Below, one piece after another: positions 54,120-63,003 of a DNA stretch of 64,000 nucleotides. This DNA is from Saccharopolyspora endophytica (GTDB taxonomy: Bacteria > Actinomycetota > Actinomycetes > Mycobacteriales > Pseudonocardiaceae). Numbering within the stretch: position 1 is the stretch's first letter; every line of letters starts with the position of its first letter. The stretch is taken from contig NZ_JAGPXE010000001.1 in assembly GCF_018070075.1 (NCBI RefSeq), forward strand, positions 124,001 through 188,000, in the 5' to 3' direction. A program made the translations under genes and the position numbers. The notes under the pieces were generated by a model, which did not search any database, had not been told where the DNA came from, and worked only from the letters and a program-made list of their open reading frames with translations.

Positions 54120-55994
54120 TCAGCGCACCCCGATCACCGCGAACGGGCCCACGTCCTGCCGGACGAACCCGGGCGAGTCGAACAGGGCGGGGTCGAACCG
54201 CACGTCGTAGACCTGCACGTTGGGCTGGTGCGGGAACGCGTCGTGGGACAGCGTGATGTGCAGGCCGTCCGGCTGCCGCCGCAGCACGAACGCGTTCGGC
54301 GCCGCGAAATCGCCGCGTCGCAGCAGCTCCCGCAGCCTGCCCGGATCACCGGCTCCGGCCCACCGGGAGATCTCGGCGGAGCGGTCCTCGTACCGGGACA
54401 GCGGGTTGGCGTAGTGCGGGGTCTCCTGCTGGAAGCCCCAGAAGGGCGCGAAGGAGAGCAGCGGGTAGTGGGCCGTGAGCAGCACGGTGTCCGAGGGTGC
54501 GCGGCCGGTCGTCTCGCGCACCGCCCGCAGCAGGTCGTCGTGCCAGGCACCGTCGACGGCGGGGTCGTCCTGGCGCTGCGCGTTGCTGCCCGTCGGGTAG
54601 TAGTCGGTGTGGGCGGGCCGGGCGGCTTCGGCGATCTCGGAGGTCAACGCGGTCTCCACGACGCCGACCGAACCGGCCAGTCCCAGCAGGAACGCCAGCG
54701 CCGCGGCCTGAACCCGCACGGGATCCGGTACCAGCGGCTGGATCCGCCGCCGCAGCTCCAGGAGCCCCAGCACGCCGGCGACGGCCAGCGCCACGTCGAG
54801 CACCACCGCCACGCGGAACGCCAGCAGCGTCGTGTGCGCCGCGACGGCCACCGTCGACAGTCCGAACCACAGGTAGACCACGCCGGTGAGCACCAGCAGC
54901 GCCGCTGCTACCTCGCTGTGCCGGATGGCCAGCACCGACCAGCAGAAACCGGCCAGGCACAGCATCCCGAACAGCGAGGGATCCAGGAACGGCAGCGGCG
55001 GCACCGACTCCGGCGGCAGGTAGTTGTTCGCCGCTCCCGCCGACGGCGCCCCGCCCAGCCGCGCCACCAGGAACGGTCCCCAGCTGATCAGCGCCACCAG
55101 TCCGGCGACCGCGCCGATCCCGAGCACGCGGGGTGCGAGTTCCCAGGCGGGACGGATCCGCCGCGCGGCGAGCACGACCGCCATCGTCACCACCACGGCG
55201 GTCGCGAACGCCAGGTGCAGCGCGTAGGTCAGCCCCGCGAAGCCGAGGAACACCCCGACGCCGATCACGGCCCCGACGTGCCGGTGCGCGCGGCAGCGCA
55301 GCAGGTGCCAGGCCACGACGGCGACCGGTGGGAGCCAGGCCGCCGCCATCCAGGCGTACGGCTCGTCGAAGCCGTGCAGCAGTCCGGACAGGCCGGTGGC
55401 GATCGCGGCGAGCACCGCGATCCGCCGTCGCAGGACCACGCTCCACAGCACGAAGGCGACGACGGCGGTGACCGCGACGGTCATCAGCGCGAACGGTTTG
55501 AACGCCGCCCAAGCGGGCATCCCGGTCAGCTCCGCGAAACGCCCGCCGAGCCAGAACCAGCCCGCCGGGTAGTACGGCGGCAGGTCCGCGTAGTTCATGT
55601 CCGCGAGCACCGGCGAGTCCGCCAGCCGCGTCAGGTACTGCGTCCGGAACATCTGGTCGATCGAGGTGCCGCCGTAGTAGAGCCGGGTCGGTTCCAGCGG
55701 CCAGGCCAGCACGGAGGTGACCAGCGCGGACAGCGCCACCCACACCGCGGGGACCAGCGTGCGGCTCGCCGCGCCGAGCAGCGCGCCGCCGAGCAGCAGC
55801 GCGAGGAGGACGACCGCGCAGGCGGTGGCCGCGACCTCCGGCAGGGCGGTCGGCTCGCTGAGCCCGAACCGCGCGATCGGCAGCTGCACCGCCAGGCTCG
55901 TGGCCGCCGCGACGACGACCGCCGCCCCCAGCTCACCGATCAGCCGCGCCGCCGACCGCGACCGAAGACACCCCTGCGCAGCCAAATGTTCCAC
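54120..55994 (-). CDS. aftA: Arabinofuranosyltransferase AftA
   Basis: This multi-span membrane protein transfers the first arabinofuranosyl residue from decaprenyl-phosphoarabinose to the galactan of arabinogalactan (GT85). The family signature is clear: LTRLADSPVLADMNYADL, then PPYYPAGWFWLGGRFAELTG, with the acidic GGTSIDQMF before it. About eleven helices and a C-terminal extracytoplasmic domain from about residue 445 follow (TDYYPTGSNAQR). The start is uncertain: GTG 55994 lies nine bases after TAGGGT, while TTG 56000 would add two residues. In mycobacteria aftA lies beside the emb genes, but none are here. Its presence means an arabinogalactan cell wall. Confidence 0.9.
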   Translation of the reverse strand: MEHLAAQGCLRSRSAARLIGELGAAVVVAAATSLAVQLPIARFGLSEPTALPEVAATACAVVLLALLLGGALLGAASRTLVPAVWVALSALVTSVLAWPLEPTRLYYGGTSIDQMFRTQYLTRLADSPVLADMNYADLPPYYPAGWFWLGGRFAELTGMPAWAAFKPFALMTVAVTAVVAFVLWSVVLRRRIAVLAAIATGLSGLLHGFDEPYAWMAAAWLPPVAVVAWHLLRCRAHRHVGAVIGVGVFLGFAGLTYALHLAFATAVVVTMAVVLAARRIRPAWELAPRVLGIGAVAGLVALISWGPFLVARLGGAPSAGAANNYLPPESVPPLPFLDPSLFGMLCLAGFCWSVLAIRHSEVAAALLVLTGVVYLWFGLSTVAVAAHTTLLAFRVAVVLDVALAVAGVLGLLELRRRIQPLVPDPVRVQAAALAFLLGLAGSVGVVETALTSEIAEAARPAHTDYYPTGSNAQRQDDPAVDGAWHDDLLRAVRETTGRAPSDTVLLTAHYPLLSFAPFWGFQQETPHYANPLSRYEDRSAEISRWAGAGDPGRLRELLRRGDFAAPNAFVLRRQPDGLHITLSHDAFPHQPNVQVYDVRFDPALFDSPGFVRQDVGPFAVIGVR

Positions 55995-56003
55995 GATCAA
56001 GGA

Positions 56004-56009
56004 ACCCTA
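56004..56009 (-). promoter_or_regulatory. Possible -10 box of aftA
   Basis: TAGGGT on the minus strand ends nine bases before GTG 55994, and only three bases before TTG 56000. Confidence 0.35.
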
Positions 56010-56151
56010 GGTGATCAACCCCGCACCCCGAGCTCGCAAACGGAGTCCCTCGTCCGCCCGATCGCCCCAGCAGCCCGCACCCGTTGCCGCCCGCGATCAG
56101 CAGTGAGGCGCAACTCAACAACCCCTGCCCCTGGGAACAGTCGCCGCGGAG

Positions 56152-58014
56152 GTGTTGTTGACTCCGGTTGTGACTGAGCAGCAGAAACGTCGGGGTCGGG
56201 TTCGCGCCGCCGAGCTGGTGGGGCGGCAGTGGTTGAACACCGGGGGCAAGGAGCTCCAGCTCCAGGACTTCCGGGGCAAGGTCGTCGTCCTGGACTTCTG
56301 GACCTTCTGCTGCATCAACTGCCTGCACGTGATCGACGAGCTCCGCCCGCTCGAAGCCGAGTTCGCCGACGAGGTCGTGACCGTCGGCGTGCACTCGCCG
56401 AAGTTCGAGCACGAGGCCGATCCGGACGCCCTGATCGCCGCGGTCGAGCGCTACGCCGTGCACCACCCGGTGCTCGACGACCCCGAGCTGACCACCTGGC
56501 AGAACTACGCCGTGAAGGCCTGGCCGACGCTGGTCGTCATCGACCCCGAGGGCTACGTCGTGCACGTCGCCGCAGGTGAGGGCCACGTCGAGGCGCTGCG
56601 CAGCGTGATCACCGAGGTCGTCGCCGAGCACGAGGCCAAGGGCACCCTGCACCGCGGCGACGGCCCCTACGTGCCACCGCCCGCTCCGGAGACGACGCTG
56701 CGGTTCCCCGGCAAGGTCATCGCGCTGAACAGCGGGAACCTGCTGGTGTCGGACTCGGCGAACCACTCGCTGGTGGAGTTCGAGCCCGACGGCGAGACCG
56801 TGGTGCGCCGCATCGGCACCGGTGAGCGCGGACGCGCCGACGGCGTGCGGCCGACGTTCGCCGAGCCCGCCGGGCTCGCGGCGCTGCCCGAGGACGTGGC
56901 GGCGGCGGTCGGCTACGACGTGGTCGTCGCCGACACCGTGAACCACCTGCTGCGCGGCCTGCGGCTCTCCGACGGCACCGTGACGACCCTGGCCGGTACC
57001 GGCGAGCAGTGGCGGGACGGGTCCGACAGCGGCCCGGCGCTGGAGACACCGCTGACCAGCCCGTGGGACGTCGCCTGGTGGGAGCCCGCCGGCGGCGTGG
57101 TGATCGCGATGGCCGGCAACCACACGCTCGGCCTGTTCGACCCGAGCACCGGCGAGGTCCGCCGGTTCGCGGGCACCACCGTCGAAGGACTGCGCGATGG
57201 TGCCGCTGACCAGGCGTTCTTCGCTCAGACCTCCGGTCTCGCCGACGGCGGCGACCGGCTGTGGATGGCCGACTCGGAGACCTCCGCGCTGCGCTGGGTG
57301 GAGGCCGACGGCGACGGCTTCGCGATCCGCACCGCCGTGGGGACCGGCCTGTTCGACTTCGGCCACGCCGACGGTCCGGCGGGCGAGGCGCTGCTCCAGC
57401 ACCCGCTGGGCGTTGCCGTGCTGCCGGACGGTTCGGTCGCGGTCTGCGACACCTACAACGGCGCGATCCGCCGCTACGAGCCCGCCACCGACGAGGTGTC
57501 GACGCTGGCCACCGAGGTCTCCGAGCCCTCCGGCGCGGCCGTCGTCGACGGCGAGCTGGTCGTGGTCGCCTCCGCCGCCCACCGGCTGGAGCGGCCCGTT
57601 CCGCCCGGCCTGGCCGCGAAGCTGATCAGCGGCGCGTCGCAGCAGGTCAAGCGGCCCGCGACCGAGATCGCCTCGGGAGAGGTGGAGCTCGCGGTGGTGT
57701 TCACGCCGCCGCCGGGCACCAAGCTCGACGAGCGCTACGGGCCCTCCACCCGCCTGGAGATCACCTCCACGCCGGAGGACCTGCTGGTCGAGGGCGCGGG
57801 CGTGGGCACCGACCTGACCCGTCGCCTCGTGCTGGCCGACGGGATCGAGCAGGGCGTCCTGCACGTCGTCGCCCAGGCCGCCAGCTGCGACGACGACGAT
57901 GAGGTCGAGCACCCCGCCTGCCGGCTGACCAGGCAGGACTGGGGCGTGCCGATCACGATCTCGGCCGGCGGCCCGGACCGGCTGCCGCTGGTGATGGGCG
58001 GTCTCGACGCCTGA
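56152..58014 (+). CDS. TlpA-like thioredoxin fused to NHL repeats (NHLRC2-like)
   Basis: The 620-residue protein has an N-terminal thioredoxin/TlpA domain (residues 20-165) with the motif FWTFCCINC, where Cys54 and Cys57 form the CxxC. A beta-propeller of NHL repeats follows (residues 175-500, SGNLLVSDSANHSLVEFEPD and YDVVVADTVNHLLRGL). A C-terminal domain of beta strands ends it. The same domain order occurs in human NHLRC2 and bacterial relatives of unknown function. No signal peptide is seen, so it is probably cytosolic. The start is unclear: GTG 56152, TTG 56158 (five bases after GGAGG) or GTG 56170 are possible. Confidence 0.85.
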   Translation: MLLTPVVTEQQKRRGRVRAAELVGRQWLNTGGKELQLQDFRGKVVVLDFWTFCCINCLHVIDELRPLEAEFADEVVTVGVHSPKFEHEADPDALIAAVERYAVHHPVLDDPELTTWQNYAVKAWPTLVVIDPEGYVVHVAAGEGHVEALRSVITEVVAEHEAKGTLHRGDGPYVPPPAPETTLRFPGKVIALNSGNLLVSDSANHSLVEFEPDGETVVRRIGTGERGRADGVRPTFAEPAGLAALPEDVAAAVGYDVVVADTVNHLLRGLRLSDGTVTTLAGTGEQWRDGSDSGPALETPLTSPWDVAWWEPAGGVVIAMAGNHTLGLFDPSTGEVRRFAGTTVEGLRDGAADQAFFAQTSGLADGGDRLWMADSETSALRWVEADGDGFAIRTAVGTGLFDFGHADGPAGEALLQHPLGVAVLPDGSVAVCDTYNGAIRRYEPATDEVSTLATEVSEPSGAAVVDGELVVVASAAHRLERPVPPGLAAKLISGASQQVKRPATEIASGEVELAVVFTPPPGTKLDERYGPSTRLEITSTPEDLLVEGAGVGTDLTRRLVLADGIEQGVLHVVAQAASCDDDDEVEHPACRLTRQDWGVPITISAGGPDRLPLVMGGLDA

Positions 58015-58207
58015 TCGGCGCTGCCGAGGCGAATCGAGACCGATCTGGTATTCGAGCTCGAAACCCCAGGTCATGGGGATGTGGACGGGGTCGCTCCCGG
58101 TTGGGGGCGGCCCCGTCGTCGCGCGCTGCCCAGGAAAATCGAGAATTGCGTGGTCAAGGGCGTGTTGTGAGGGCCCCCTGGTCCCCGGGTCACCCGGTGG
58201 TGGCAAG

Positions 58208-58213
58208 TAAACT
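58208..58213 (+). promoter_or_regulatory. -10 box of the GroES-like gene
   Basis: TAAACT ends exactly six bases before GTG 58220, with no ribosome-binding site. This is one of the best leaderless candidates in the window. Confidence 0.6.
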
Positions 58214-58219
58214 TTTCGG

Positions 58220-58540
58220 GTGACCGATGCCAAGCTCGAAATCCAGATGCTGCACGACAGGGTCATGGTGCGCATCGCCGCTGAATCCGGGGAACGCCGC
58301 AGCAGCGGCGGCATCGTGATTCCGGCGACCGCGCAGATGGCCAAGCGGCTGATCTGGGGAGAGGTCTTCGGCGTGGGAAGTCACGTGCGGACCGTCAAGG
58401 TCGGCGACCAGGTCCTGTTCAACCCCGACGAGCAGTTCGAGGTCGAGGTCCAAGGGCAGGCGTACCTGGTCATGCGGGAGCGGGATCTGCACGCCGTGGC
58501 CACGGAACAGACCGAGCAGGGCACGGGCCTGTACCTGTAG
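58220..58540 (+). CDS. GroES-like co-chaperonin (stand-alone)
   Basis: The 106-residue protein has the Cpn10 fold pattern: MLHDRVMVRIAAESGERRSS as the start of the barrel and mobile-loop region, then GGIVIPATAQMAKRLIWGEV, VGDQVLF and the closing strand. The mobile-loop tripeptide that contacts GroEL is replaced by GIVIP-type residues as in many GroES proteins. The C-terminus is extended by a short charged tail. No groEL gene is next to it; the following gene codes for a VanW-domain protein. It may be a paralogue with a special role. GTG 58220 has TAAACT six bases upstream. Confidence 0.83.
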   Translation: MTDAKLEIQMLHDRVMVRIAAESGERRSSGGIVIPATAQMAKRLIWGEVFGVGSHVRTVKVGDQVLFNPDEQFEVEVQGQAYLVMRERDLHAVATEQTEQGTGLYL

Positions 58541-58628
58541 TCGGCGCCCCGAGCCGGGACCCCGGCGAGCGCGGGCGAGCGAGCACTTCCACGCCCCCAC
58601 CGCACGACCGACAGGAGAAGGGGAAGCG

Positions 58629-60710
58629 GTGCCGGAAAACCACGACAACCGCCCTGGTGCGGACCCGTCCACCGAACGGCTGCGCACCGACTCGGACCAG
58701 CAGAACGCGTCCGACAACGAGACCACGCAGGTCTGGCCCGTCCAGGACCCCCAGGCCCAGGGCGGATCACCCGCGCCGGAGTCGGACAGCGAGCGCACCC
58801 AGCAGATCGCCGCGCTACCCGCGGACTTCAGCGGCTTCCCCATCGGCGCCACGCAGACCATCGCTGCCGTGGGCTCCGATCAGCCCACCGCCTACCACGG
58901 TGCCGAGCAGGCCAATCCCGGTGCGACGCAGATGTTCGGCGGTCAGCAGGGCGGTGTCGGGGGCAGCCAGCTGGGCTGGAACACCTCCGACGAACCCACG
59001 CCCGCCGACGAGAAGCGGCAGAAGCTGCTCAAGGGCGGCCTGATCGCCAGTGCCGCCGCCGCTGCCCTGGTGCTGCTCTACGTCGGCGACCTGCTGTTCA
59101 CCAGCGGATCGCTGCCGCGCGGCACCGTCGTCGCCGGTGTCGACGTCGGCACCCTCGACCCGGCCGCCGCCGAGAGCAAGCTCCGCGACGAGCTCGAACC
59201 CGGCCTGAGCAAGCCCGTGCGGCTGCAGGTCGGTGACCGCGGCGCCACCGTCAAGCCCGACGAGGTCGGGCTGCAGATGGACTGGGCCGAGACCGTCAAG
59301 AAGGCCGACGACCAGCCGCTGAACCCCTTCACCCGGATCGGCTCGCTGTTCAGCACCCACGACGTGACCCCGGTCAGCAGCAGCGACCGCGAGCAGCTGG
59401 TGGCCGCGCTGCAGGAGGTCAGCCCGCAGCTGGGCCTGGAGCCCACGGACGGCAACATCCGCTTCGAGGGCACCACGCCGATCCCGGTGAACCCGGTGCC
59501 CGGCCAGAATCTCGACATCCAGCACGCCGCCGACGCGGTGCAGGCCAAGTGGGCCGAGGGCCGGCCGATTTCGCTGCCGGTCACCCAGCTCCCGGTGAGC
59601 ACCACCCGCGAGGGCGTGCAGAAGGCGCTGCACGAGATCGCCGAGCCCGCCGTGGCCTCCCCGGTGACCGTGCGCGGCCAGGGCAAGAACGCGACGCTGG
59701 CGCCGGAGGCGATCGCCGAGGCGCTGCGCTTCACCCCCGACGGGCACGGCGGTCTGAAGGCGAGCCTCGACGGTCCCGTGCTGGTGGGCGCCATCGAACC
59801 GCAGCTGCGCGACACCATGAAGCCCGGCAAGAACGCCGAGATCAAGCTGGAGAACGGCGCTCCGGTCGTGCACCCGTCGGAGGACGGCGTCGGCGTCGAC
59901 TGGGAGAAGAGCCTGACTCCGCTGCTCGACACCCTGCGCAAGCCGCAGCAGCGCGCGATCCAGGCGGTCTACGTGCCGGCTCCGGCGCAGTTCACCACCG
60001 ACCAGGCCAACCAGCTCGGCATCCGCGAGGTCGTCGGCGAGTTCCAGACCGGCGGTTTCGAGCCGGCTTCCGGCGTGAACATCCGCCGGGTCGCCGAGCA
60101 GGTCAACGGCGCGGTGCTGCGCCCGGGCGAGACGTTCAGCCTCAACGGCTACACGGGACCGCGCGGTGTTCCGCAGGGCTACGTGGAGTCGGGGATCATC
60201 GAGGACGGCCACCCGGGCAAGGCCGTCGGCGGCGGCATCTCGCAGTTCGCGACGACGCTGTACAACGCCTCGTACTTCGCGGGCATGAAGGACGTCGAGC
60301 ACAAGGCGCACAGCTACTACATCAGCCGCTACCCGGCCGGTCGCGAGGCCACGGTGTTCCAGAGCCCGAACGGCAAGAGCATCATCGACGTGAAGTTCAA
60401 GAACGTCGCCAAGAGCGGCATCATGATCACCACGGAGTGGACTCCGTCGTCGATCAAGGTGAAGCTGTGGGGCACCAAGCAGTTCGACGTGCAGTCGTCG
60501 ACGGGCCCGCGCACCGAACCGACGCCGCCGACCGAGAAGCCCGGTCCGACGACCGGTCCGTGCAGCCCGAGCAAGGGCGCGCCCGGCTTCACCGTCGTCG
60601 ACACCCGCACCATCCGGGATATCACGACCGGCGAGGTTCGCACGGAGAACCAGAAGGTCAAGTACAACCCGCAGCCGATCATCCACTGCCCGCCGCCACC
60701 GCCGCGCTGA
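58629..60710 (+). CDS. VanW-domain membrane-anchored protein
   Basis: The 693-residue protein has an acidic, disordered cytoplasmic N-terminus (residues 1-135), rich in Gln, Thr and Pro. One membrane helix follows (about 137-158, LLKGGLIASAAAAALVLLYV). A large extracytoplasmic part contains two repeated beta-rich segments of the peptidoglycan-binding-4 type (for example GTVVAGVDVGTLDPAAAESK). A VanW domain lies at about 490-600 (TFSLNGYTGPRGVPQGY, GGGISQFATTLYNA). VanW proteins occur with vancomycin-resistance genes and in cell-wall contexts, but their function is unknown. It lies 88 bases after the GroES-like gene. GTG 58629 follows AGGAGAAGGGG. Confidence 0.88.
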   Translation: MPENHDNRPGADPSTERLRTDSDQQNASDNETTQVWPVQDPQAQGGSPAPESDSERTQQIAALPADFSGFPIGATQTIAAVGSDQPTAYHGAEQANPGATQMFGGQQGGVGGSQLGWNTSDEPTPADEKRQKLLKGGLIASAAAAALVLLYVGDLLFTSGSLPRGTVVAGVDVGTLDPAAAESKLRDELEPGLSKPVRLQVGDRGATVKPDEVGLQMDWAETVKKADDQPLNPFTRIGSLFSTHDVTPVSSSDREQLVAALQEVSPQLGLEPTDGNIRFEGTTPIPVNPVPGQNLDIQHAADAVQAKWAEGRPISLPVTQLPVSTTREGVQKALHEIAEPAVASPVTVRGQGKNATLAPEAIAEALRFTPDGHGGLKASLDGPVLVGAIEPQLRDTMKPGKNAEIKLENGAPVVHPSEDGVGVDWEKSLTPLLDTLRKPQQRAIQAVYVPAPAQFTTDQANQLGIREVVGEFQTGGFEPASGVNIRRVAEQVNGAVLRPGETFSLNGYTGPRGVPQGYVESGIIEDGHPGKAVGGGISQFATTLYNASYFAGMKDVEHKAHSYYISRYPAGREATVFQSPNGKSIIDVKFKNVAKSGIMITTEWTPSSIKVKLWGTKQFDVQSSTGPRTEPTPPTEKPGPTTGPCSPSKGAPGFTVVDTRTIRDITTGEVRTENQKVKYNPQPIIHCPPPPPR

Positions 60711-60722
60711 TCAGTGACGACG

Positions 60723-60751
60723 AGGGCCCCTCCCGCTCCGGGAGGGGCCCT
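60723..60751 (+). terminator. Terminator after the VanW gene
   Basis: Thirteen-base perfect arms (60723-60735 and 60739-60751) with a CTC loop, followed by TTTCG. Confidence 0.8.
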
Positions 60752-60764
60752 TTCGTCGTCGAGG

Positions 60765-60807
60765 CGCCATGTCGACATGCGGGTCGTGGGCACTTGTCGA
60801 CATGGCG
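60765..60807. repeat. Inverted repeat with TGTCGACAT motif
   Basis: CGCCATGTCGACA (60765-60777) and its exact complement (60795-60807) are separated by 17 bases. Each arm contains TGTCGACAT, itself a palindrome core. A third copy of ATGTCGACAT is at 60928-60937. Confidence 0.65.
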
Positions 60808-61245
60808 GCAACGGCGTGGTCCGAACCCGTCCATGATCAACGTCCTCTTCGTCCGGACGGTTCGGACCAGAACCGCTCGCGGGACCGGGACGGCTCGCTC
60901 CGGGTGAGCGCTCGCGCGGGTGGCGGGATGTCGACATATCGGTCTGCAACGCTCCGCTTCGGCCACTGTGCGTGGCGGTCGCTTGGGTTCGGAGCGTGGT
61001 GGTGGACACAGATCCGCGGGGTTCGGGCTGGTGGGGAGGCTGTGGTTCTGGTGCGAAAGCGGCGCGAGCGCCGAAAATCCTTTCGCTCGGCCGGTCCTGG
61101 TGAGGCAGGTTTGCCGCGCCGTGGCCGATGGGTGGATCGCGGATTTCGACGAACTTGATGGATTCGCAACACGAGGTATTGGGTTTACGTCCGATCGAGT
61201 GGCACCATTCGAGCACCCGCGTTCTCACCTACTAGGAGTTACATC

Positions 61246-62061
61246 GTGGCGCGTCGCAGAACCCTCCGTGCGCTGGCAATGCTGCCCGCGCTGACCCTGG
61301 CTGTGGCAGTGACAGGTTGTGTCGAATCCACGACGAGCGGCGGTGCCCAAGGCGGCGAACTGAGCCTCATCGCTCCCGATTCGCTGACCACCTGCACCCA
61401 CCTCCCCTACGAGCCGTTCCAGTTCCCCGGCGAAGGCGGCAAGATCGTCGGCTTCGACGTTGAGCTGGTCGACCTGGTCGCGCGCGACCTCGGTGTGCAG
61501 CAGAAGATCGTCGACGCGCCCTTCGACGAGGGCATCCAGTCGGGTGAGTCGCTCAACAGCGGCCAGTGCGACGTGGCCGCCGCCGCGATGACCATCACCG
61601 ACTCCCGCAAGCAGAACCTCGACTTCTCCGACCCGTACTTCGACGCGGAGCAAGCCCTGATGATCAAGAAGGGCGCGGGCGTCACCGACCTGTCCCAGCT
61701 GCGCGGCAAGAAGCTGGGCGTGCAGGTCGGCACCACCGGCAAGGACTACGCCGAGGCGCACAAGGCCGAGTTCGGTTACGAGGTCGTGGACTTCGACGAC
61801 CTGGCCCTGCAGCAGACCGCCGTGAAGACGGGCGCGGTCGACGCCGCGATCAACGACAACGGCGTGCTCTACAACTTCGCCAAGAACAACCCCGACACCG
61901 AGGTCACCAAGGAGTTCGTGACCGGCGACAAGTACGGCATCGGTGTCCGCAAGGGCAACACCGCGCTGCTGACCAAGGTCAACGAGTCCCTGGCCAAGGC
62001 CAAGCAGTCCGGTGAGTACGACCGCATCTACGAGAAGTGGTTCGGCAAGAAGCCGGAGTGA
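61246..62061 (+). CDS. Amino-acid ABC transporter, solute-binding lipoprotein
   Basis: The 271-residue protein is a type II solute-binding protein of the polar amino-acid family. The signal peptide ends in lipobox VTGC (Cys25), so it is membrane-anchored. The ligand-binding region has the typical VGFDVELVDLVARDLG, and LDFSDPYFDAEQALM and GVQVGTTGKDYAE follow. The residues around DSRKQNLDFS fit cationic or polar amino acids, but specificity is not certain. GTG 61246 follows TAGGAG. It is the first gene of a three-gene operon with permease and ATPase genes. Confidence 0.92.
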   Translation: MARRRTLRALAMLPALTLAVAVTGCVESTTSGGAQGGELSLIAPDSLTTCTHLPYEPFQFPGEGGKIVGFDVELVDLVARDLGVQQKIVDAPFDEGIQSGESLNSGQCDVAAAAMTITDSRKQNLDFSDPYFDAEQALMIKKGAGVTDLSQLRGKKLGVQVGTTGKDYAEAHKAEFGYEVVDFDDLALQQTAVKTGAVDAAINDNGVLYNFAKNNPDTEVTKEFVTGDKYGIGVRKGNTALLTKVNESLAKAKQSGEYDRIYEKWFGKKPE

Positions 62062-62172
62062 CCCGCTGATACGTGGCACCTCGGGGCCGGCGTCGAACAC
62101 GCCGGCCCCGAGCGGTGCAGCGGGGCCGCGAACACCGTCGCGGTAGCCCGCCGGACACATGGAGAGAAGTCG

Positions 62173-63003
62173 ATGACAACCGAGATCGAGCGGCCCAAGG
62201 CAGGCATGGGCCGACGACAGCGGGCGCGGCTCAACCTCGGAATCCAGTACGCGGTGCTGGTCGTGGTTCTCGCCCTGGTGATCTTCATCGCGGACTGGGG
62301 TTCGATCGGCCGGGCGTTCTTCAACGTCGAGGTCGCCAAGGCGCAGTTCCCCGACGTGATCACCACCGCGCTGCTCAACACCCTCATCTACACCGCGGTG
62401 GGCTTCGCGTTCGGCCTCGTCCTGGCGATCGTGCTGGCGCTGATGAAGATGTCGCCGGTCGCCCCCTACCGGTGGATCGCCACCGGCTACATCGAGCTGT
62501 TCCGCGGACTTCCCGCGCTGCTGGTGTTCATCGCGTTCGGCTACGGCATGCCGATCGCCTTCGGGCTGAAGTTCAACAACCTCTCGACCGTGATGCTCAG
62601 CCTCGGCCTGGTCGGCGCCGCCTACATGGCCGAGACCATCCGGGCGGGCATCCAGGCGGTGCCGAAGGGACAGGTCGAGGCGGCCCGCTCGCTGGGCATG
62701 TCCTCGAGCCGCACGATGGTGACCGTGGTGCTGCCGCAGGCCTTCCGGATCATCCTCCCGCCGCTGACCAACGAGCTGATCCTGCTGACCAAGGACTCCT
62801 CGCTGATCTACCTGCTGGGTCTGTCGGTCGGCCAGTACGAGCTCGCCAAGTTCGGGCGCGGCGCGCTGAACCAGTACCAGTCGCTGACGCCGATCCTGAT
62901 CGCCGGTCTGTGCTATCTGATCATCACGATTCCGCTGTCGCGCGTCTCCGACCTGCTGGAGCGCAAGTTCGGCGGCGTCCGGACCAAGGGGGCCACCAAG
63001 TGA
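62173..63003 (+). CDS. Amino-acid ABC transporter permease
   Basis: The 276-residue membrane protein has five to six helices ([19 protein letters not shown] first). The EAA-loop motif of binding-protein-dependent permeases, (M)[18 protein letters not shown] followed by ARSLGMSS, contacts the ATPase. It belongs to the His/Glu/Gln/Arg family of permeases (HisM/GlnP) and presumably works as a homodimer, since only one permease gene is present. ATG 62173 follows GAGAGAAG, about 110 bases after the binding-protein gene. Its stop overlaps the ATPase start (GTGA), giving translational coupling. Confidence 0.92.
   Translation: MTTEIERPKAGMGRRQRARLNLGIQYAVLVVVLALVIFIADWGSIGRAFFNVEVAKAQFPDVITTALLNTLIYTAVGFAFGLVLAIVLALMKMSPVAPYRWIATGYIELFRGLPALLVFIAFGYGMPIAFGLKFNNLSTVMLSLGLVGAAYMAETIRAGIQAVPKGQVEAARSLGMSSSRTMVTVVLPQAFRIILPPLTNELILLTKDSSLIYLLGLSVGQYELAKFGRGALNQYQSLTPILIAGLCYLIITIPLSRVSDLLERKFGGVRTKGATK

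Larger units (their letters stand above)
60711..61245. other. Structured gene-free region before the ABC transporter
   Basis: About 535 bases with no convincing gene. Besides the terminator and the TGTCGACAT copies, it contains a hairpin with TGGTCCGAACC (60817-60827) and its complement (60859-60869), extended by CGTCC/GGACG with one bulge. Confidence 0.55.

Noticed and set aside
60769..61158. Possible 129-codon gene starting ATGTCGACA
   Set aside because: The translation is basic and tryptophan-rich without any structure or family, no ribosome site is present, and the region is full of palindromes.
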